From positions 62,001-126,000 of the forward strand of contig JAWZYV010016037.1 in the NCBI GenBank assembly GCA_038373885.1: a stretch of 64,000 nucleotides of DNA. Reading direction: 5' to 3'. The DNA comes from Cheiracanthium punctorium. Its lineage: Eukaryota; Arthropoda; Arachnida; Araneae; Cheiracanthiidae. The number at the start of each line of letters is the position of its first letter. The first letter of the stretch is position 1. The notes beneath the pieces are model-generated. The model saw only the letters and a program-made list of their open reading frames with translations. It was not told the DNA's origin and made no database searches. Shown here one piece after another: positions 11,432-23,175 of the stretch. A program made the position numbers and the translations under genes.

Positions 11432-12493
11432 TTAACTTCGATGTTTTACATATCCCAGTAGTTTAACTAATTGGTTCCAATGGTGTTGGCCGGGGTTAGA
11501 TTGAAATTGAGAAAGGATATTTACAGCGTAGGATATATCAGGTCTGGTTCTACTAGCCAAGAACGATAAACATCCCAAAATATTGCGGTAGGGCAGTTTT
11601 TCCATTTCCTTAGTTTCAGCATCATTACTAAGACTTTGCGTCTTTGACATTACAATTCCAGGTGCGATTGGCAATGAAACTAATGGTATCTGGTACTTCT
11701 TAAACCGCTCATAAATTTTATTGATGTAATCTTCCTGGTGAATGAATAATCCTTCCCAATTTTCAACAAATTGCACCCTGAGTAGTTTCTTCGTTCTACC
11801 CAATTTCTTTAGATCTACTTTATCTTCTAAAAGTTTAATTACATTCTCTATTTTTTCTTTAGTTTTAGATATAAACACCATGTCGTCAACATACAGAAGT
11901 AAAACTAAACTGTTTTCATAAATGTAGACACAATTAGCCCACTCTAGCTTATTAAAATTTAACTCACTTAAAATTCCATGTATTTCATTGAACCATTCAC
12001 GTCCACTCTGCTTTAAGCCGTCGATAGCTCTGTTGAGCTTACAGACGTAGTTTTCTTTACCTTCCTCTTCGAATCCTTTGGGCTGCTTCATATAAATATC
12101 TTCTTTTACTGGGGCGTATAGGTATGCAGAATTTATGTCCACTTGCATATGGAACCAATGAAAATGTCCAACTAATAGAGCAAAAAATAATTTTATTACA
12201 GAGAAATTGACCACGGGACTAAAAACTTGGTCGTAGTTTTCACCTTTTCTTTGACCGAATCCTTGAGCGACCAGTCTAGCTTTATATCGTACTATTTTAC
12301 CTTCCGAGTTGTGTTTTACTGTGAATACCCATCTATTGCCTATTATTTTTACATTTTGGGGTACGGGTACAAGTTTCCACACTTCTCTTTCGTACATGAA
12401 ATTCATTTCTGCAATCATAGCTTTCTTCCACTCATCTGAATTGTGAGAATCTATTGCTTGAAAATATGAGTTTGGAATTACTACATCCTCTAG
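11432..12493 (-). pseudogene. copia reverse transcriptase
   Basis: This is the classic RVT_2 domain. GNRWVFTVK and YKARLVAQGF come first, then VDINSAYLYAPV (catalytic Asp at about residue 94 counted from the MIAEMN methionine), and LLLYVDDMVF with the YVDD box at about residues 176-179. LPYRNILGCLSFLASRTRPDISYAVN follows. The frame upstream of that methionine is open to 12493 (residues SDEWKKAM). A single in-frame TGA at 12494-12496 separates it from the integrase tail. The methionine at 12418 is therefore internal. Confidence 0.93.
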
Positions 12494-13219
12494 TCAGGAA
12501 CTGGTTAAATTAGTTTCGTCTTTCACAATGCCGGTGCAGGTATCTTTACCTTTGAAACTAAATTTTTCTGGGTCATACTTAAGTCCATGTTTCTTGCAAT
12601 ATGCCTCAACCTCTTTAGAGGATCGTAATCTAATATTGCTTCCTGATATACCGTAGTATATATCATTTCTGGACCCGTCTGATCTAGGGACGGCTTTTCT
12701 CATCCAAACTACATTTTTTGGTGGTGCTACTCGGTCTTTAGACTTAGAAAAACGAATTGTTTCTTCTCCCTCCTCCTCATCGGATTCACCGCTACTTATT
12801 TCATATTTTTCTTCAGATGTGCTGGGTTTCTCGTAGTCTTCTGTTTCTGGTTCCCTTTCTTCATCGGAACTTTCTTCTGCTGTAATGGGTTCCAGCACGA
12901 CTCCACTGCTCTCACGAGTGGGTAAATTTTCATCAAAGGTTACGTTACTTGTTTCTACAACTTTCCTGTCACTCGGTAGCCACACTCTATAGCCACGGGT
13001 AAACATAGCGTACCCAACTAGTATGCCTTGTTTTGCCCTCATTTCGAGCTTACTTCGTAATTGACGTGGTACACCTACGAAAGCTTTTGATCCAAAAGTT
13101 CGTATATGCTTTACCGAAGGTTTGCGACCACAAAATAGCTCAAACGGTGTTTTAGATTGGTTTGCGTGGCATACCCTTATGTCCAGGTGTATGTGAAACA
13201 TAATAGTGCTTCCGACCAA
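12494..13219 (-). pseudogene. copia integrase C-terminal region and RT linker
   Basis: It contains SKTPFELFCGRKPSVKHIRTFGSKAF, the conserved copia segment after the catalytic core, then an acidic low-complexity linker rich in E and S and a basic stretch. The frame ends at an in-frame TGA after NLTSS, beyond which the polyprotein continues with LEDVV. It overlaps the upstream integrase frame by 43 bases with a one-base frameshift near 13190. Confidence 0.88.
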
Positions 13220-14145
13220 AAAACATTTCCCAGTTTACTGGAGTATAACATAGCTTTTACAGCGTCCAAGGTCGTGTAATTAAATCTCTCACTTACACCG
13301 TTTTGTTCCGGCGTATATTCGTTGGTTCTTTCAGCTATAATGCCCTCCTCCTCCAAAAACTTCTTAAATTCATTATGGCAGAACTCCATGCCATTATCAG
13401 TTCTGATATTGATAATTTTTCTATTTAGAAACCGTTCTGCACGTTTTTGGTACCTCTTAAAATTTTCGAAGACTTCAGATTTCTGCTTCAAAGGATAAAC
13501 AGTGACCTTTCTTGAGTAGTCATCCGTTATCGTTAAAAAGAATTTATGTCCCGATATTGATGGGTTAGGTAAAGGTCCACAAACATCCATGTGCAGAAGT
13601 TGGAGGGGTTTGTTCGATCGAATCTTGGGAATACTTTTAAAGCTCTTTCTTCTAGTTTTGGCTATTTTACAAATATGACAAGGTTTATAGGCTTTAGATT
13701 TAAAAACGGGTAGGCCAAATACCTTTCCCTTACTAGTTTCAATTATAGCATTGCAATTGATATGACAAAAACGGCTATGCCAAAGTTCTAAGTTTTGGTT
13801 GTCATTTTTTGAAGAAAAATTAGCCTCTACTTTCTTTTTATTAGTTATTGTTGTGGGGTAAACATGGTACAGACCACGTTTCTTGTGTGCTGTAAATAGT
13901 TTTTGTCGGTTACGTGAAAATACCTCTACTTTGTTATTTCCCCCTCTAAATGTAATGCCCTCAGTGTCCAACGCAGGACCTGACAGGAGATTTCTCCTCA
14001 ATTTAGAGGAATAGAGGACGTTTTTTAATGTTTTAACAATTTTACCACCTTGAAATTTTAATTCGACTGTTCCCCATCCCTCTATGGAACAATCAATGCC
14101 GTTTATGGCGACCGACATAAACGGCATTGATTGGCCTTTAATTGG
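13177..14145 (-). pseudogene. copia integrase (gag pre-integrase plus catalytic core)
   Basis: Counting from the MPFMSV methionine, the zinc-binding HHCC motif is H117, H122, C150, C153. The DDE core is D181 (HMDVCGPLP), D244 (RTDNGMEF) and E280 (NGVSERFN), with 35 residues between the last two. All three catalytic residues are intact. A TAA at 14146-14148 separates this frame from the protease, but translation on either side is collinear, so the apparent start is not a true one. The C-terminus frameshifts into the next frame near 13190. Confidence 0.93.
14090..14133. repeat. 18-bp perfect inverted repeat inside the protease/integrase junction
   Basis: CAATCAATGCCGTTTATG is followed by an 8-base loop and its exact reverse complement. 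It is in frame with the coding sequence, so it does not itself break the ORF. Confidence 0.85.
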
Positions 14146-14460
14146 TTAAAAGTTTTTAAAAAGTCTTTTATCCCGACAAAAATGAGCACTAGCCCCTGTA
14201 TCAAAGATCCATGAAGAATCGTTTAAATCCTCGCTTGTGTGGGCTTCTATCATACGATTCTTCGGTTGTCGTTTGTTACTTTTACGATTGCTGGGGGGAG
14301 GGATTCTACAACTAGCAATTAAATGTCCGATTCTACCACACCTATAGCACTTTCTAGTGTCTTTCTTTAAATTATTTTTAGGTGGGACACGCACTAGACA
14401 TTGCGACGGTAGCTTGATCCCTTACACTTTGCTTTAGTCTGGCCTCCTCAGCTAAAAGTT
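14146..14460 (-). pseudogene. copia CCHC zinc knuckle and aspartic protease
   Basis: It contains CYRCGRIGHLIASC (a C-X2-C-X4-H-X4-C nucleocapsid knuckle) and then SSWIFDTGASAHFC, the DTGA active site of copia protease. The stretch upstream (AELLAEEARLKQ) is gag and lies in another frame, so a frameshift separates gag from the knuckle near 14385. Confidence 0.9.
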
Positions 14461-14820
14461 CGGCTAAAACTAAATCGAACTTAAATGTTTCATCAGGCCA
14501 GCGGTAAATTGTTTGAACAATTTACCGCTGTTGAACAATATTGTTTGAACATAATTGTTTGAACAATACTCCGAGGGTAAATACCTTAGCAATTGAAATG
14601 ACTGATACCAGTCAGCTGGGGGAGCATTAGCGTCTTTTAATTGCTTAACTATCATCCCCAACCTGGCTGCAAATAAGCATATTTCCTCCCCTTCATTTAA
14701 TCTACATGAAAAAGGTCATCTGTGAGTCTCATAGCACGAGCTCTGGACTCAGGTTTAAAGTGTTTATTTAATTTTCCCCAAACTTCCTTGGGGTCATAAG
14801 TGCCAGAAATAAGAGGTTTG
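14461..14820 (-). pseudogene. copia gag, C-terminal half
   Basis: It encodes KPLISGTYDPKEVW, ESRARAMRLTDDLF and WPDETFKFDLVLAELL, typical of UBN2-type copia gag. It is broken by a scar at about 14499-14575 made of repeated and inverted copies of a local ATTGTTTGAACAAT string. It is separated from the N-terminal half by the 14821-16247 insertion. Confidence 0.85.
14499..14530. repeat. Palindromic templated-insertion scar in gag
   Basis: CAGCGGTAAATTGTT, two bases, then its exact reverse complement. Further copies of ATTGTTTGAACA follow to about 14575. The coding sequence around it implies only one copy of this string was original. Confidence 0.8.
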
Positions 14821-16247
14821 TCCCAGACAGCACATAAGCTTAAATCAAGTTTGACATTTCTTTGAATTTGACGCACTAATGCAAGCTTGACAGTTCAACT
14901 CATTCTAAGCTGTCAGCAAGCTTGCAGGAGTCAAGTTGAATTGTCAAGCTTAAATACAGTTGATTTAAGCTTGAAAATTGATACTCGCGTGATTTTTCCT
15001 TTTTAAAGGAGAGCGTTGATGGCGCCATCTGTGAAAGAGAATGGACATTAATTGTCTAGCGTCCTTTAAATTTGCTGAAAGTTCGTAAAAGATGTGTTTT
15101 ATTTTTATTACCAGTGCCATATATATTGCCGGCAAGGCAAACGGGGCAACTGCCCAGGGCCTACAGATTTTAGGGCCCAAAAATCTTACATCTTACACTT
15201 TTGTAGTTTTAAAATAAAATTACAAAAGATAAAAAAAAATCAGAAGTTAAATAATTTTTTTAATTATAAAGTATGAACAATGAAAATAATTCAAATTTAC
15301 ATTTGTATAAATTAATTTAAACTTATATTTAATTCTTCGAAATGCTCTATATCGATATAGCATACCAATATGTAGGAAAATAACTAACCACATTTGTAAA
15401 GAGAATTTTTAGCGTTAAAAAATAGCAAAATTTTTCAATTATTTGTTATTTTAAGAAATATTTACAAAAATGACTAAAGTGTTTGTATTCCATACATGTT
15501 AGCAACTGTGATATAGCATTTCGAAGTAACGTTTAACTATCTGTTTCTTTCATTTCAGATTACTTAACACAAAATTTGTGTTAAGTAAACCCATTCTATA
15601 TTTCCAAATATGGAAATTCTTCAAAATAAAATACAATTATACTACGAAATTGATTTCAAAATCAGTCGTTTGTCTCGATTTTGGCCAGCAGTATTGCTTC
15701 ATGAGTGTTGCGGTACTGAAAGTTTTAAAACGTGTTTTTTTTATTTTAATTTAATTTATTTTGATGCATTATTTTAATTTTGATGCATCCCATGGAAAAA
15801 TAAAAGAAACAAATAACACATCGCCCACTTATCAATTTGGCGAGAAAACAGCGTGGTAAGTCACTTCAAACTTTAGTCATAGCTGCACAAGGCTGCGGTG
15901 GCGGAATGGATAGCGTGCTCGGCTGCTAAGCCAAAGGGCCCGGGTTCTATCCCAGCGACGAACACTCGATGGAAACAGATTAAATTAAATTGAAATTTCA
16001 GCGTAGAGGGGGAAAATGTGCGGAAAAATAAATTATGTGGGGCGCGTTAGCCAGCGGGCGCCCCGTGTATTTAATTTTTTTTTTTTTGGAAAATTTTTTA
16101 AGCTTGAAATGTCAAGCTTAATGCAAGCTGGGCAAGTGTAAACTAGAACACTTGATTCAAGCTCGCATCAAGCTTACACGATTAGAATTTTCAAGCTTAT
16201 TGACTTGATAAATCAAGCTTGCTGCAAGTTTGCTGTGCTGTCTGGGA
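14821..16247. mobile_element. Non-autonomous inverted-repeat element (TCCCAGACAGCACA ends) inserted in copia gag
   Basis: The left end is TCCCAGACAGCACA and the right end is its exact reverse complement, with gag coding sequence on both sides. The subterminal regions (14835-14975 and 16088-16220) are crowded with AAGCTT palindromes, mostly within TCAAGCTTGA-like contexts, about ten in under 350 bp. The interior holds no transposase but has a tRNA-like unit at 15889-15960 followed by a GC-rich inverted stretch and a T-run. A clean target duplication is not obvious (TG/TA flanks), so the superfamily is undecided; Tc1/mariner-like is a guess. Confidence 0.75.
15889..15960 (+). ncRNA. tRNA-like Pol III unit (degenerate, Ser-like)
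   Basis: An A-box-like TGGCGGAATGGATAGCG and a B-box-like GGGTTCTATCC are correctly ordered, with a GCT-centred anticodon-like loop between them. The anticodon stem is imperfect and there is no long variable arm, so a functional tRNA is unlikely. A T-run of 13 follows at 16075-16087. It could be the head of a SINE. Confidence 0.5.
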
Positions 16248-16473
16248 TATTCATTTGAAATGTTCAAAAATATCGTGCTATAAGCACGTCCGTATCTAAT
16301 CTTGTAATCCCTTAATTCCTTAGCGTCAGTGTCAGGGGGCCTTTTCCCTACACCACTGACTATTTCCCAACAATTCCTATATCCATCAACAATACCCTTA
16401 CGTCTTCCTGCCAAGACTCATAATTGTCGGCAGACAGTTTCTCTATTTGGGTAATTAAATTTGAAGCTTCCAT
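16248..16473 (-). pseudogene. copia gag, N-terminal half
   Basis: The probable start ATG is at 16473-16471 (MEASNLITQIEKLSADNYESW). One frameshift follows near 16385, after which the frame encodes WEIVSGVGKRPPDTD and FLNISNEY. The last codons abut the inserted element at 16247. The YESWQEDVRVLL motif is typical of copia gag N-termini. Confidence 0.85.
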
Positions 16474-16650
16474 TTTGAAAAGTTGGGATACCACACACTT
16501 TACAAGAAAAGATTAAAAACACTACGGGCCCGCCCTCTTATAATTTTACGGCACTTAAAATCTGTTTGTATATGCTAAAAACACTTTAAAAACAAAACAC
16601 ATTACAAATACACTCAACATATTCAAAACACATTTAAACTTGGGCAAGGC

Positions 16651-16661
16651 GGCCCATAACC
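16651..16661 (-). promoter_or_regulatory. copia primer-binding site (initiator-Met half-tRNA type)
   Basis: On the minus strand it reads GGTTATGGGCC, complementary to the anticodon arm of initiator tRNA-Met, as used by Drosophila copia. It lies about 180 bases upstream of the gag ATG and directly after a TTTTCA, a plausible LTR end. The match is short. A second candidate, TGGTATCCC just before gag, cannot be excluded. Confidence 0.5.
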
Positions 16662-16989
16662 GTGAAAAATATTATTAAACTATTCAACAAACAAGTTAAA
16701 TTACAAATTGAAAGTCATTGACTGAAGATTAAATAGTTACTTGATTTTGTCTGTAGAATAAAGTTTAGGCAGAGTTGAAGTTCATTTAATTTAAGTTGCA
16801 CAGTAGAAGTTCTTGTGTTTGAACAGGACCGGCCTTCTATTTGAAGTGGCTCGGTTGCAAACATTTTTTGGGGGCCTCAAACATTATAGATGCTAAAAAT
16901 TCATTAATTAATAGACCCATTTATAAAGCAAACATTAAGAATGAACTGAAATACCACTAATAACACTTTAATGGTCGTGGTAATTAGGG

Positions 16990-17493
16990 TTGAAGGCCGG
17001 CTCTAAGGCAGCTGGCGCCCTGGACAAGCTAATTTTTGGCGCCCTTTTTAAATAAAATCTAACTCGTTTATGACGACTCCTTATTTAAGAAGAACCCAGA
17101 TTGAATGAGAGAATCGAAAATACTTGGCTGGTACAATGTTAAGTTTATGGGAGTATAACTCACTTTTAACGAGTAAAACCTGGTTATATCGAGGAATATT
17201 TTTGTGATTTATAAAATTTCTACTGACTTCCACCTCTCCAGCTCAGATAATCCTTTCTTAGAAAATATCTTTTAACATTCCAAAGTCAATAAAGACGACG
17301 ATGATAACGAAGAATAGGAAGAAACTACAAAGGGAGCTTACCTGACCATGGGCAAGTGGGACAGTCTGACGTTGGATAAACCTTCAAAAGAAAAAAAATC
17401 CGTTCTCTCTCCTAAGATTATGTTTTCATGGCGCCCCTAAACATATAGCGCCCCAGGCAGCTGCCCGAGTTGCCGGTACCTTGAGCCGGCACT
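16990..17493. mobile_element. Candidate hAT-type MITE, about 500 bp
   Basis: The left end (AGGCCGGCTCTAAGGCAGCT) and the reverse complement of the right end (CAGTGCCGGCTCAAGGTACC) share GCCGGCTC-AAGG. Both continue into a GGCGC stretch. Flanks share only GGTTG, so no clean 8-bp duplication is proven. Confidence 0.45.
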
Positions 17494-19085
17494 GGTTGGC
17501 GGTCTAAACCGCATTGAATATGTATGCTAAACCTGTGGGGCCGTTTATCACCCATTTCAGTTAACCTGTATTACTAATACTGAAAAATGTGAGAAAATAT
17601 GAATCTATTCACTCTGGAGATCCACCGACCACCGAGAGTGACATTAATTGTTTCAGAGTAGTTTAGTTAGTAATGAAGACAGTAAAATAAATATTTTGTT
17701 GACCAACTACCTATTTAAAATTTGAAAAAGAAGCCCACAATAGAAGTGGGGGGGGGAGATGACTTAAAGTTTAGGTCAAATTAAATAAAATCAATAATTT
17801 TATACTTAAGTTAAATTAACCAAAATGTATGTTTGAATATTTTTCTTCACATGAAGTCCATTAATTTAATATAAGAGGATATTTCATTAGTCAGTGCTGC
17901 CAATTTAAGGGATTTGTCGTTAAATTTAACAACTTTTCACTGTATTTAGTGAATAAATTTTTTGGAAAGTGACATTTTTGATGATCTTGCTCTCTAATTT
18001 AGAGATTCAGATGAATTTGGAGTATTGTTTCAAACTTTCTAAGATTTTAAGATCTAATCAGTACTACTTTAGAAAAGAAATGATGCGATGAAATGTTTAA
18101 GAATGGATCGTGGATGAACAGACATATCAGGGACGTAGCCAGAGAATAGGCGATGGAGGCCTCGGCCCCTTCCGAAATTCACACTTTTCTTAATTGGATG
18201 TCAATAATCAAGCTTTTTCGTAGAAATGCTATCTTAATTAGAATTGCCTCCTTTTGGGCCCGCAACGATTTATCTTTTTCTTTCTGGTTATGTGCCCGAG
18301 ACGTACATTTCAATCATCCAATTTTATCTATACTTTTATCCGCTATTATACTGTAAATATTCAAATATTGTATGAGTGCTATTTTAAGTATGAGGGTTCT
18401 ATTAGAAAATAGAGCAACATCCATTCGAAATCTATTATTAATTTTAGTTGGTATTTTTTTGGAATTAACCCTTTATTGGTAGGATATTTTTTCGAAATTA
18501 TTATTATTATTATTATTTTTTTTTTTTTTTTCATAGTTACCAACCCTTACCGAGCACATCTAACCGCTTTTTGGAAACAGTAAATTTTTAATATATTTTC
18601 AAAATGTTAACCAACCCACACGTACATTTGGAAACTAAATATGGTATTCAGTTGTCCACGATCTTTTTCTATAGTCTAACATAAAAATCATTGTACATAT
18701 AAAGTGGTTAATTATATTCCCTAAATGTTATCAACTGTACGTCGCATGGCACGCGCCGCCGACTGTGCGGGCACAAAAACGCCGAAAGTGTGAGATGCGA
18801 CGTCGAAGAAGAAGGGGTTGAGATCGATTAATGCGTTTGAAATATTTTATATTCCTAATTTTCAATAAACACAGATTTAAAAGTACTTTTTCTACTTCAG
18901 AATAGCTGTTTCATCTGACTGCAGAACTTCGCTTACTCTACATACTCATTTATTGCTTAGGGATTAAATCGCGTAAATATAAGTTACGGGAACAATCAAA
19001 ATGCATTTAAAACTTTTATAAATGTGAAACTTAATACAATTTAAAACTTTTTGACGAAAATTATCTAATTATTTGCAATCTAGGC
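17494..19085. other. Non-coding stretch
   Basis: No gene was seen. It contains one isolated hAT-like terminus at about 18129 (CAGGGACGTAGCCAGAG) with no partner found, an (ATT)n/T-run microsatellite near 18500-18530, and G-run and A-rich filler. Confidence 0.5.
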
Positions 19086-19089
19086 TATT

Positions 19090-19870
19090 ATAAACAAAAT
19101 ATTGTTGAGAATGTTATATTCCGGCCAATACGTAAGTCGATTATCAAGGGCATTCAAGATAACCGAATCTCAATAATCCATTTGATCGATAAGCACATGA
19201 CATTTCAAATCCCGAATAGTCAAATCGCGAGTACTAATATAACAGTGAAAATTCTGAAAATTATTCGAAAAGAAATCGCGAATAATTTTGGAATAGAAAT
19301 CGTAAATACCATTCCACTAGCAAAATCGCGATATTCCAATAGTTACAAAAGCGAATACTGTTCGAATAGAAATCGCGAATACTGCTCGAATAGTATAAAT
19401 CGCGAATATTCACTATTCGATTAACAGATTACTGATTTTGTTCGAGTAGCAGTAATCAGTGACAGATATCACACAATTTCAAGAAATATTAAATTTGTTG
19501 GTGCAATTCAATCCTTAGTTGGAAGGCCGTTTAAGGGATTCTAATGTGCATTCACGTTACATCTAGATAAAGACTGCACAAAACTCCACACCGTTAGATC
19601 GACAGCTTCGTTGAAGGCCAAAACACCAGACCTTCAAACATCAGCCAACTTTCATGTACAGTGTCTTATCCACTATTCCATGATGGTATCCCAGACACAG
19701 GTTAAAGCATTGTTGCACTACTCCAATGCTGTCACCCCGTGTATATGAATTTCACAACAATAGACAAAACTTCTTATAGACGCTATCATCCTTTACTGTT
19801 GGGGCAAGGACGGCTCCGAAGATAAAGTCCTGGATGTGTAGTCGAATGCACAGTCCTCGGTTCGACTCCC
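19090..19870. repeat. Repeat block D, copy 1 (palindrome array plus SINE remnants)
   Basis: It starts with a degenerate array of AATCGCGAATACTGTTCGAA-type units (about 19200-19420) rich in the palindromic core TTCGAA/TATTCGAATAGT. Next come a minus-strand SINE remnant (about 19505-19660) and a tRNA-like stretch with B-box GGTTCGACTCC (about 19855). The same order recurs at 22500-23175 in the same orientation. The 80-codon ORF within the array is an artefact of the repeat. Confidence 0.75.
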
Positions 19871-20429
19871 ATCAGTTGTGCATGTACACTTTGAGGGAAA
19901 GTGCGCATCCACATCTGCCCAGGTGAAGAGAATGGAGATGGTCAGCCGTTGTGCATGTACGCTGTGGGCGGCCAGCGTACATACAGAATGCGCAACGAAG
20001 GAAGACGGAGTATATAGCAGTGAATGAAGTGGACTGTCCTCTATGTGGAATCGGCGGTTAACACTCCAATGTATGATTTGTAATTAGTGTAAGCACTTTG
20101 TAGTGTAGAATAAAAGTGATGTAAAGAATAAATAAAAACAATTTTAAAAACAAAATTTTTAAATTTAAAAATAATCAATTTATACTCAGTTTCAAGTAAA
20201 CTGTTGATTGACTACATTCGGATTTTTTTTCATTATTTAAGGAATTGCTGACTTATGTCATTATATTATAGAATATAGTAAAATACCGTTAACATAGTTC
20301 AGGTTGATTACATATTACTATCTCAACTTACAATAGACATAGCTTGTAAGAAGTATAAGGTAGCGTTTCGTCACCCACATCGTTTTCAAGTCAGGAAAGA
20401 TGAAGTTTCACTGGATTGATTTTAAGAAT

Positions 20430-20750
20430 TTTTCTTTCCCGAAAAATGTTTAGGATGAAGTGAGGAATCCCAACTTAAGGATGTTCCATTTGAAGATCGA
20501 TCGTCTTCACAGGACGCTTCAAAAGCAAATCAATGATGTTAAACACTCTAAAAATTAAAAATTACGCTTCTTCACGCAATGCACAATGGACTAGTACTAG
20601 CAGTGAAACTGGATGTCTCATGCAACTTTTAGAAAAAATTCATAAGCACAGCACAGAATTCGTCTTCAAAATGGACCGAGGAGTCACATGTTTCGGGAAA
20701 TATAGTGAAATTTCCCCCAACGTTTAGCAATTTTTCCTGAGTATTTTGTA
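20430..20750. repeat. Repeat block E, copy 1
   Basis: It matches 21890-22200 in direct orientation. Shared strings include AATCAATGATGTTAAAC, CTCATGCAACTTT and a CGTTTAGCA-like end. No coding signal was recognised. Confidence 0.65.
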
Positions 20751-21389
20751 AAGTTCATTTTTTCATAAGAGTTCACAGTACAAAGTAAAGAGCAGCGCTG
20801 AAAAAATAAATCGGTTTTATGTCTTCCACTGAGCAACCACCGTTCAGAAGAAAATCGTAGATTTCATAAAATATTTTCGCTTCTTCGTGTTTTATTCACT
20901 AAAGATTGATATTTCCCTAAAGAAGTAAGTCATTTTTTTCAGAATTAAAACAATTCATTTAAAAAAAAAATTCTCTGGCTGATTTCCGTGAATTGCAATC
21001 AACTTATTACAACTTTCTTATCACAGTAGTTAATGCAATTTTCTTAAATGTAAGTATTGTGCATGGTTTTATTTCAAAATAACAGCCCAATGTGCATAAT
21101 TATAACTTTCTATCGTTTTATTCAAATTAGCGTAATTTCATTCCAACGAAATTTCCGTTATAACGAAGTGTTACGGTATCGAGAGGTTCTTTGTAACGGA
21201 AACATGCTCTATTACTTTCAGTAGTTTTTGGTAGGAAACATACTCACACACGAAAAACGATGCTACCTTACGCTACCTCAAATAAATAATTCATCTTATA
21301 AAGTAAATTAAAATGTGGTTTTTGAACTTGTCTTACGTAGTCTGTGAGAGGAATGATTTGAATGAGACCGGGTCCAAAGTGTGTCTGTC

Positions 21390-22350
21390 TGGAGGGTCGA
21401 AATTGAACCAACTTTCCCTTGCGTTTAAAAGTTCTTACATCTGTTCTTTTTGGAAATCGTGCAACTTTTGAACAGCTTTTTAAAAAATGGAATTGAGCTA
21501 GGGACTACAAAAATTTAGATTTTTTATTTAGAAGTTATACTGAGAACTATTACGAAAAATGAACCAATAAGAGTTAAAAAAGTTAAAAAAAAAAATTGTT
21601 AACATACTTAATTTTGCAATATTTCTCGAAATGTGTAACACTTCGTCCGATTTTAGGACGACATTTTTGTGTTCATAAATTTTTTTTCTAAATATTGCAT
21701 AAGACATATGGGTTGGCTGTTAAGATTAGCTTAATATTACGGAAGAAACTGCTGTTAGTGAAGAAGATTATTAGTTTTTTCGAGTACATCATTGGTTTGT
21801 TTTTAAAACATTTCAAAACTCTCGTGCTGACTTTCATTTTTCAAAAGAATCGCTGTCAGGAATTTTTAAAAGTAACACCTTTAAAAGAAACACCTTTACA
21901 CCTTAAGGGTATTCCATCTGAAAAGAAATCCCCGCCACAGAACTTTTGAACAACTTTAACTGTAAATCAATGATGTTAAACGCTTGAAAAAATTAAAAAT
22001 GTTTCTTCACCCAATCTACTATAGACTAACACTAACAGTTAAGCTGCACGTCTCATGCAACTTTCAGATAAAAATTCATCAGCACAAAAAACTGCATTCA
22101 AAAACTGACCAAGCAGTTTAGTTAACATGGTTAGGGAAGTATTGCAAAATTTCGTATGTTTAGCATTTTGTCAAACGAGTGTTTCGAATCGCCTGTAGGT
22201 TTTATTGTTTGTAACATCTCACAGTGCAGTTTGTAAAGAGGCATTCTAAATTTTTTCAAAGTCTCTAGCGCAATTAAATAGTTTAGAGAGTTGTTGAAAA
22301 GTTGCATGATTTCCTAAAAGAACAGATTTAAAAGTCCTTAAGTTTTTCTC
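21390..22350. repeat. Inverted-repeat unit containing repeat block E copy 2
   Basis: The stretch at about 21415-21480 (AAAAGTTCTTACATCTGTTC, ATCGTGCAACTTTTGAACA) is the diverged reverse complement of 22265-22345 (TTGAAAAGTTGCATGATTTC, AAGAACAGATTTAAAAGTCC). Block E copy 2 lies between them. It could be a non-autonomous DNA transposon, but the ends and target duplication were not defined. Confidence 0.5.
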
Positions 22351-22489
22351 TTTTATTGCAATCAACGGTCGCGGATTTAGTCTTCACTCCCTCGTCATTT
22401 CATAGCATAGCGGAGCATAATCGCTGCTTGCCGGCAGACAGACTGTTCTAACAGGAAAAGTAGTTTTACAGACATACATTCCCTCCAAT

Positions 22490-23175
22490 CAGGTGCCCTC
22501 ATCGGAAACAGCTCGAATTAGTCGATTTATTAAGGGCATTCGCGATAATCGATTTGGAAAGCTCAACAGAAGGCATTCGAAATCTCGAATAGTGAAATGG
22601 CGATTACTATTCGAATAGTGAAAATTGCCACTATTATTCCAATGGAAATCGCGAATACTGTTCGAATAGTAAAAACACTGATACTATTCGAATAGTATAA
22701 ATTGCGAATGTTCACTATTCGATTGATAGATTACGGATTCTGTTCAAGTAGAAGTAATCGGTGATAGAAATCAAACAATTTCAAGAAATATTAAAATTGT
22801 TGGCGCAATTCAATCCTTCGTCGGAAGTCTCTTTAAGGGATTCTGATGTGCATTTACGTTACATCTAGATAAAAAAAAACCGCACAAAACTCCACACCGC
22901 TAGATCAACAGTTTCGCGGTAGACCAGAACCCCAGACCTTCAAACGTCAGCCAACTTTCATGTACAGTGTCTTATCCACTATGCCATGATGGTATCCCAG
23001 ACACAGATTAAAGCATTGTTGCACTACTCCAATGCTGTAACCCCATGTGTACAAATTTTACACAACAATAGAAACTTCATATAGACGTTATCATCCTTTA
23101 CTGTCGGGCAAGGACGGCCCAGAAGATAAAGTCCTGGATGTATATAGTCGAATGCGGTCCTCGGTTCGACCGGGG
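22490..23175. repeat. Repeat block D, copy 2
   Basis: A direct counterpart of 19090-19870. It has the ATTCGAATAGT palindrome array (22560-22720), the string ACAATTTCAAGAAATATTAAA, a minus-strand SINE remnant (22828-22965), TGTACAGTGTCTTATCCACTA, and the tRNA-like GGTTCGACC tail. The two copies differ at many positions, so the duplication is not recent. Confidence 0.75.

Larger units (their letters stand above)
3290..16662 (-). mobile_element. Ty1/copia LTR retrotransposon, degenerate, with two nested insertions
   Basis: The domain order on the minus strand is gag, CCHC zinc knuckle, protease, integrase, reverse transcriptase, RNase H. Having integrase before RT is the diagnostic copia order. 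A primer-binding-like site is at 16651-16661 and a purine-rich tract (minus strand) at 3296-3331. The element is interrupted by a 7510-bp hAT-type element in RNase H (3547-11056) and a 1.4-kb inverted-repeat element in gag (14821-16247). Several stops and frameshifts make it non-functional. A pair of matching LTRs could not be demonstrated, so the outer limits are approximate. Removing the two insertions gives about 4.4 kb of internal sequence, normal for copia. Confidence 0.85.

Noticed and set aside
2456..16560. Copia LTR pair based on the shared GGGCCCGCC at 2457 and 16530
   Set aside because: The similarity does not extend beyond about ten bases, so it cannot be claimed as a pair of LTRs.
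19182..19424. 80-codon ORF
   Set aside because: It lies wholly in the ATCGCGAATA/TTCGAATAGT degenerate tandem array.
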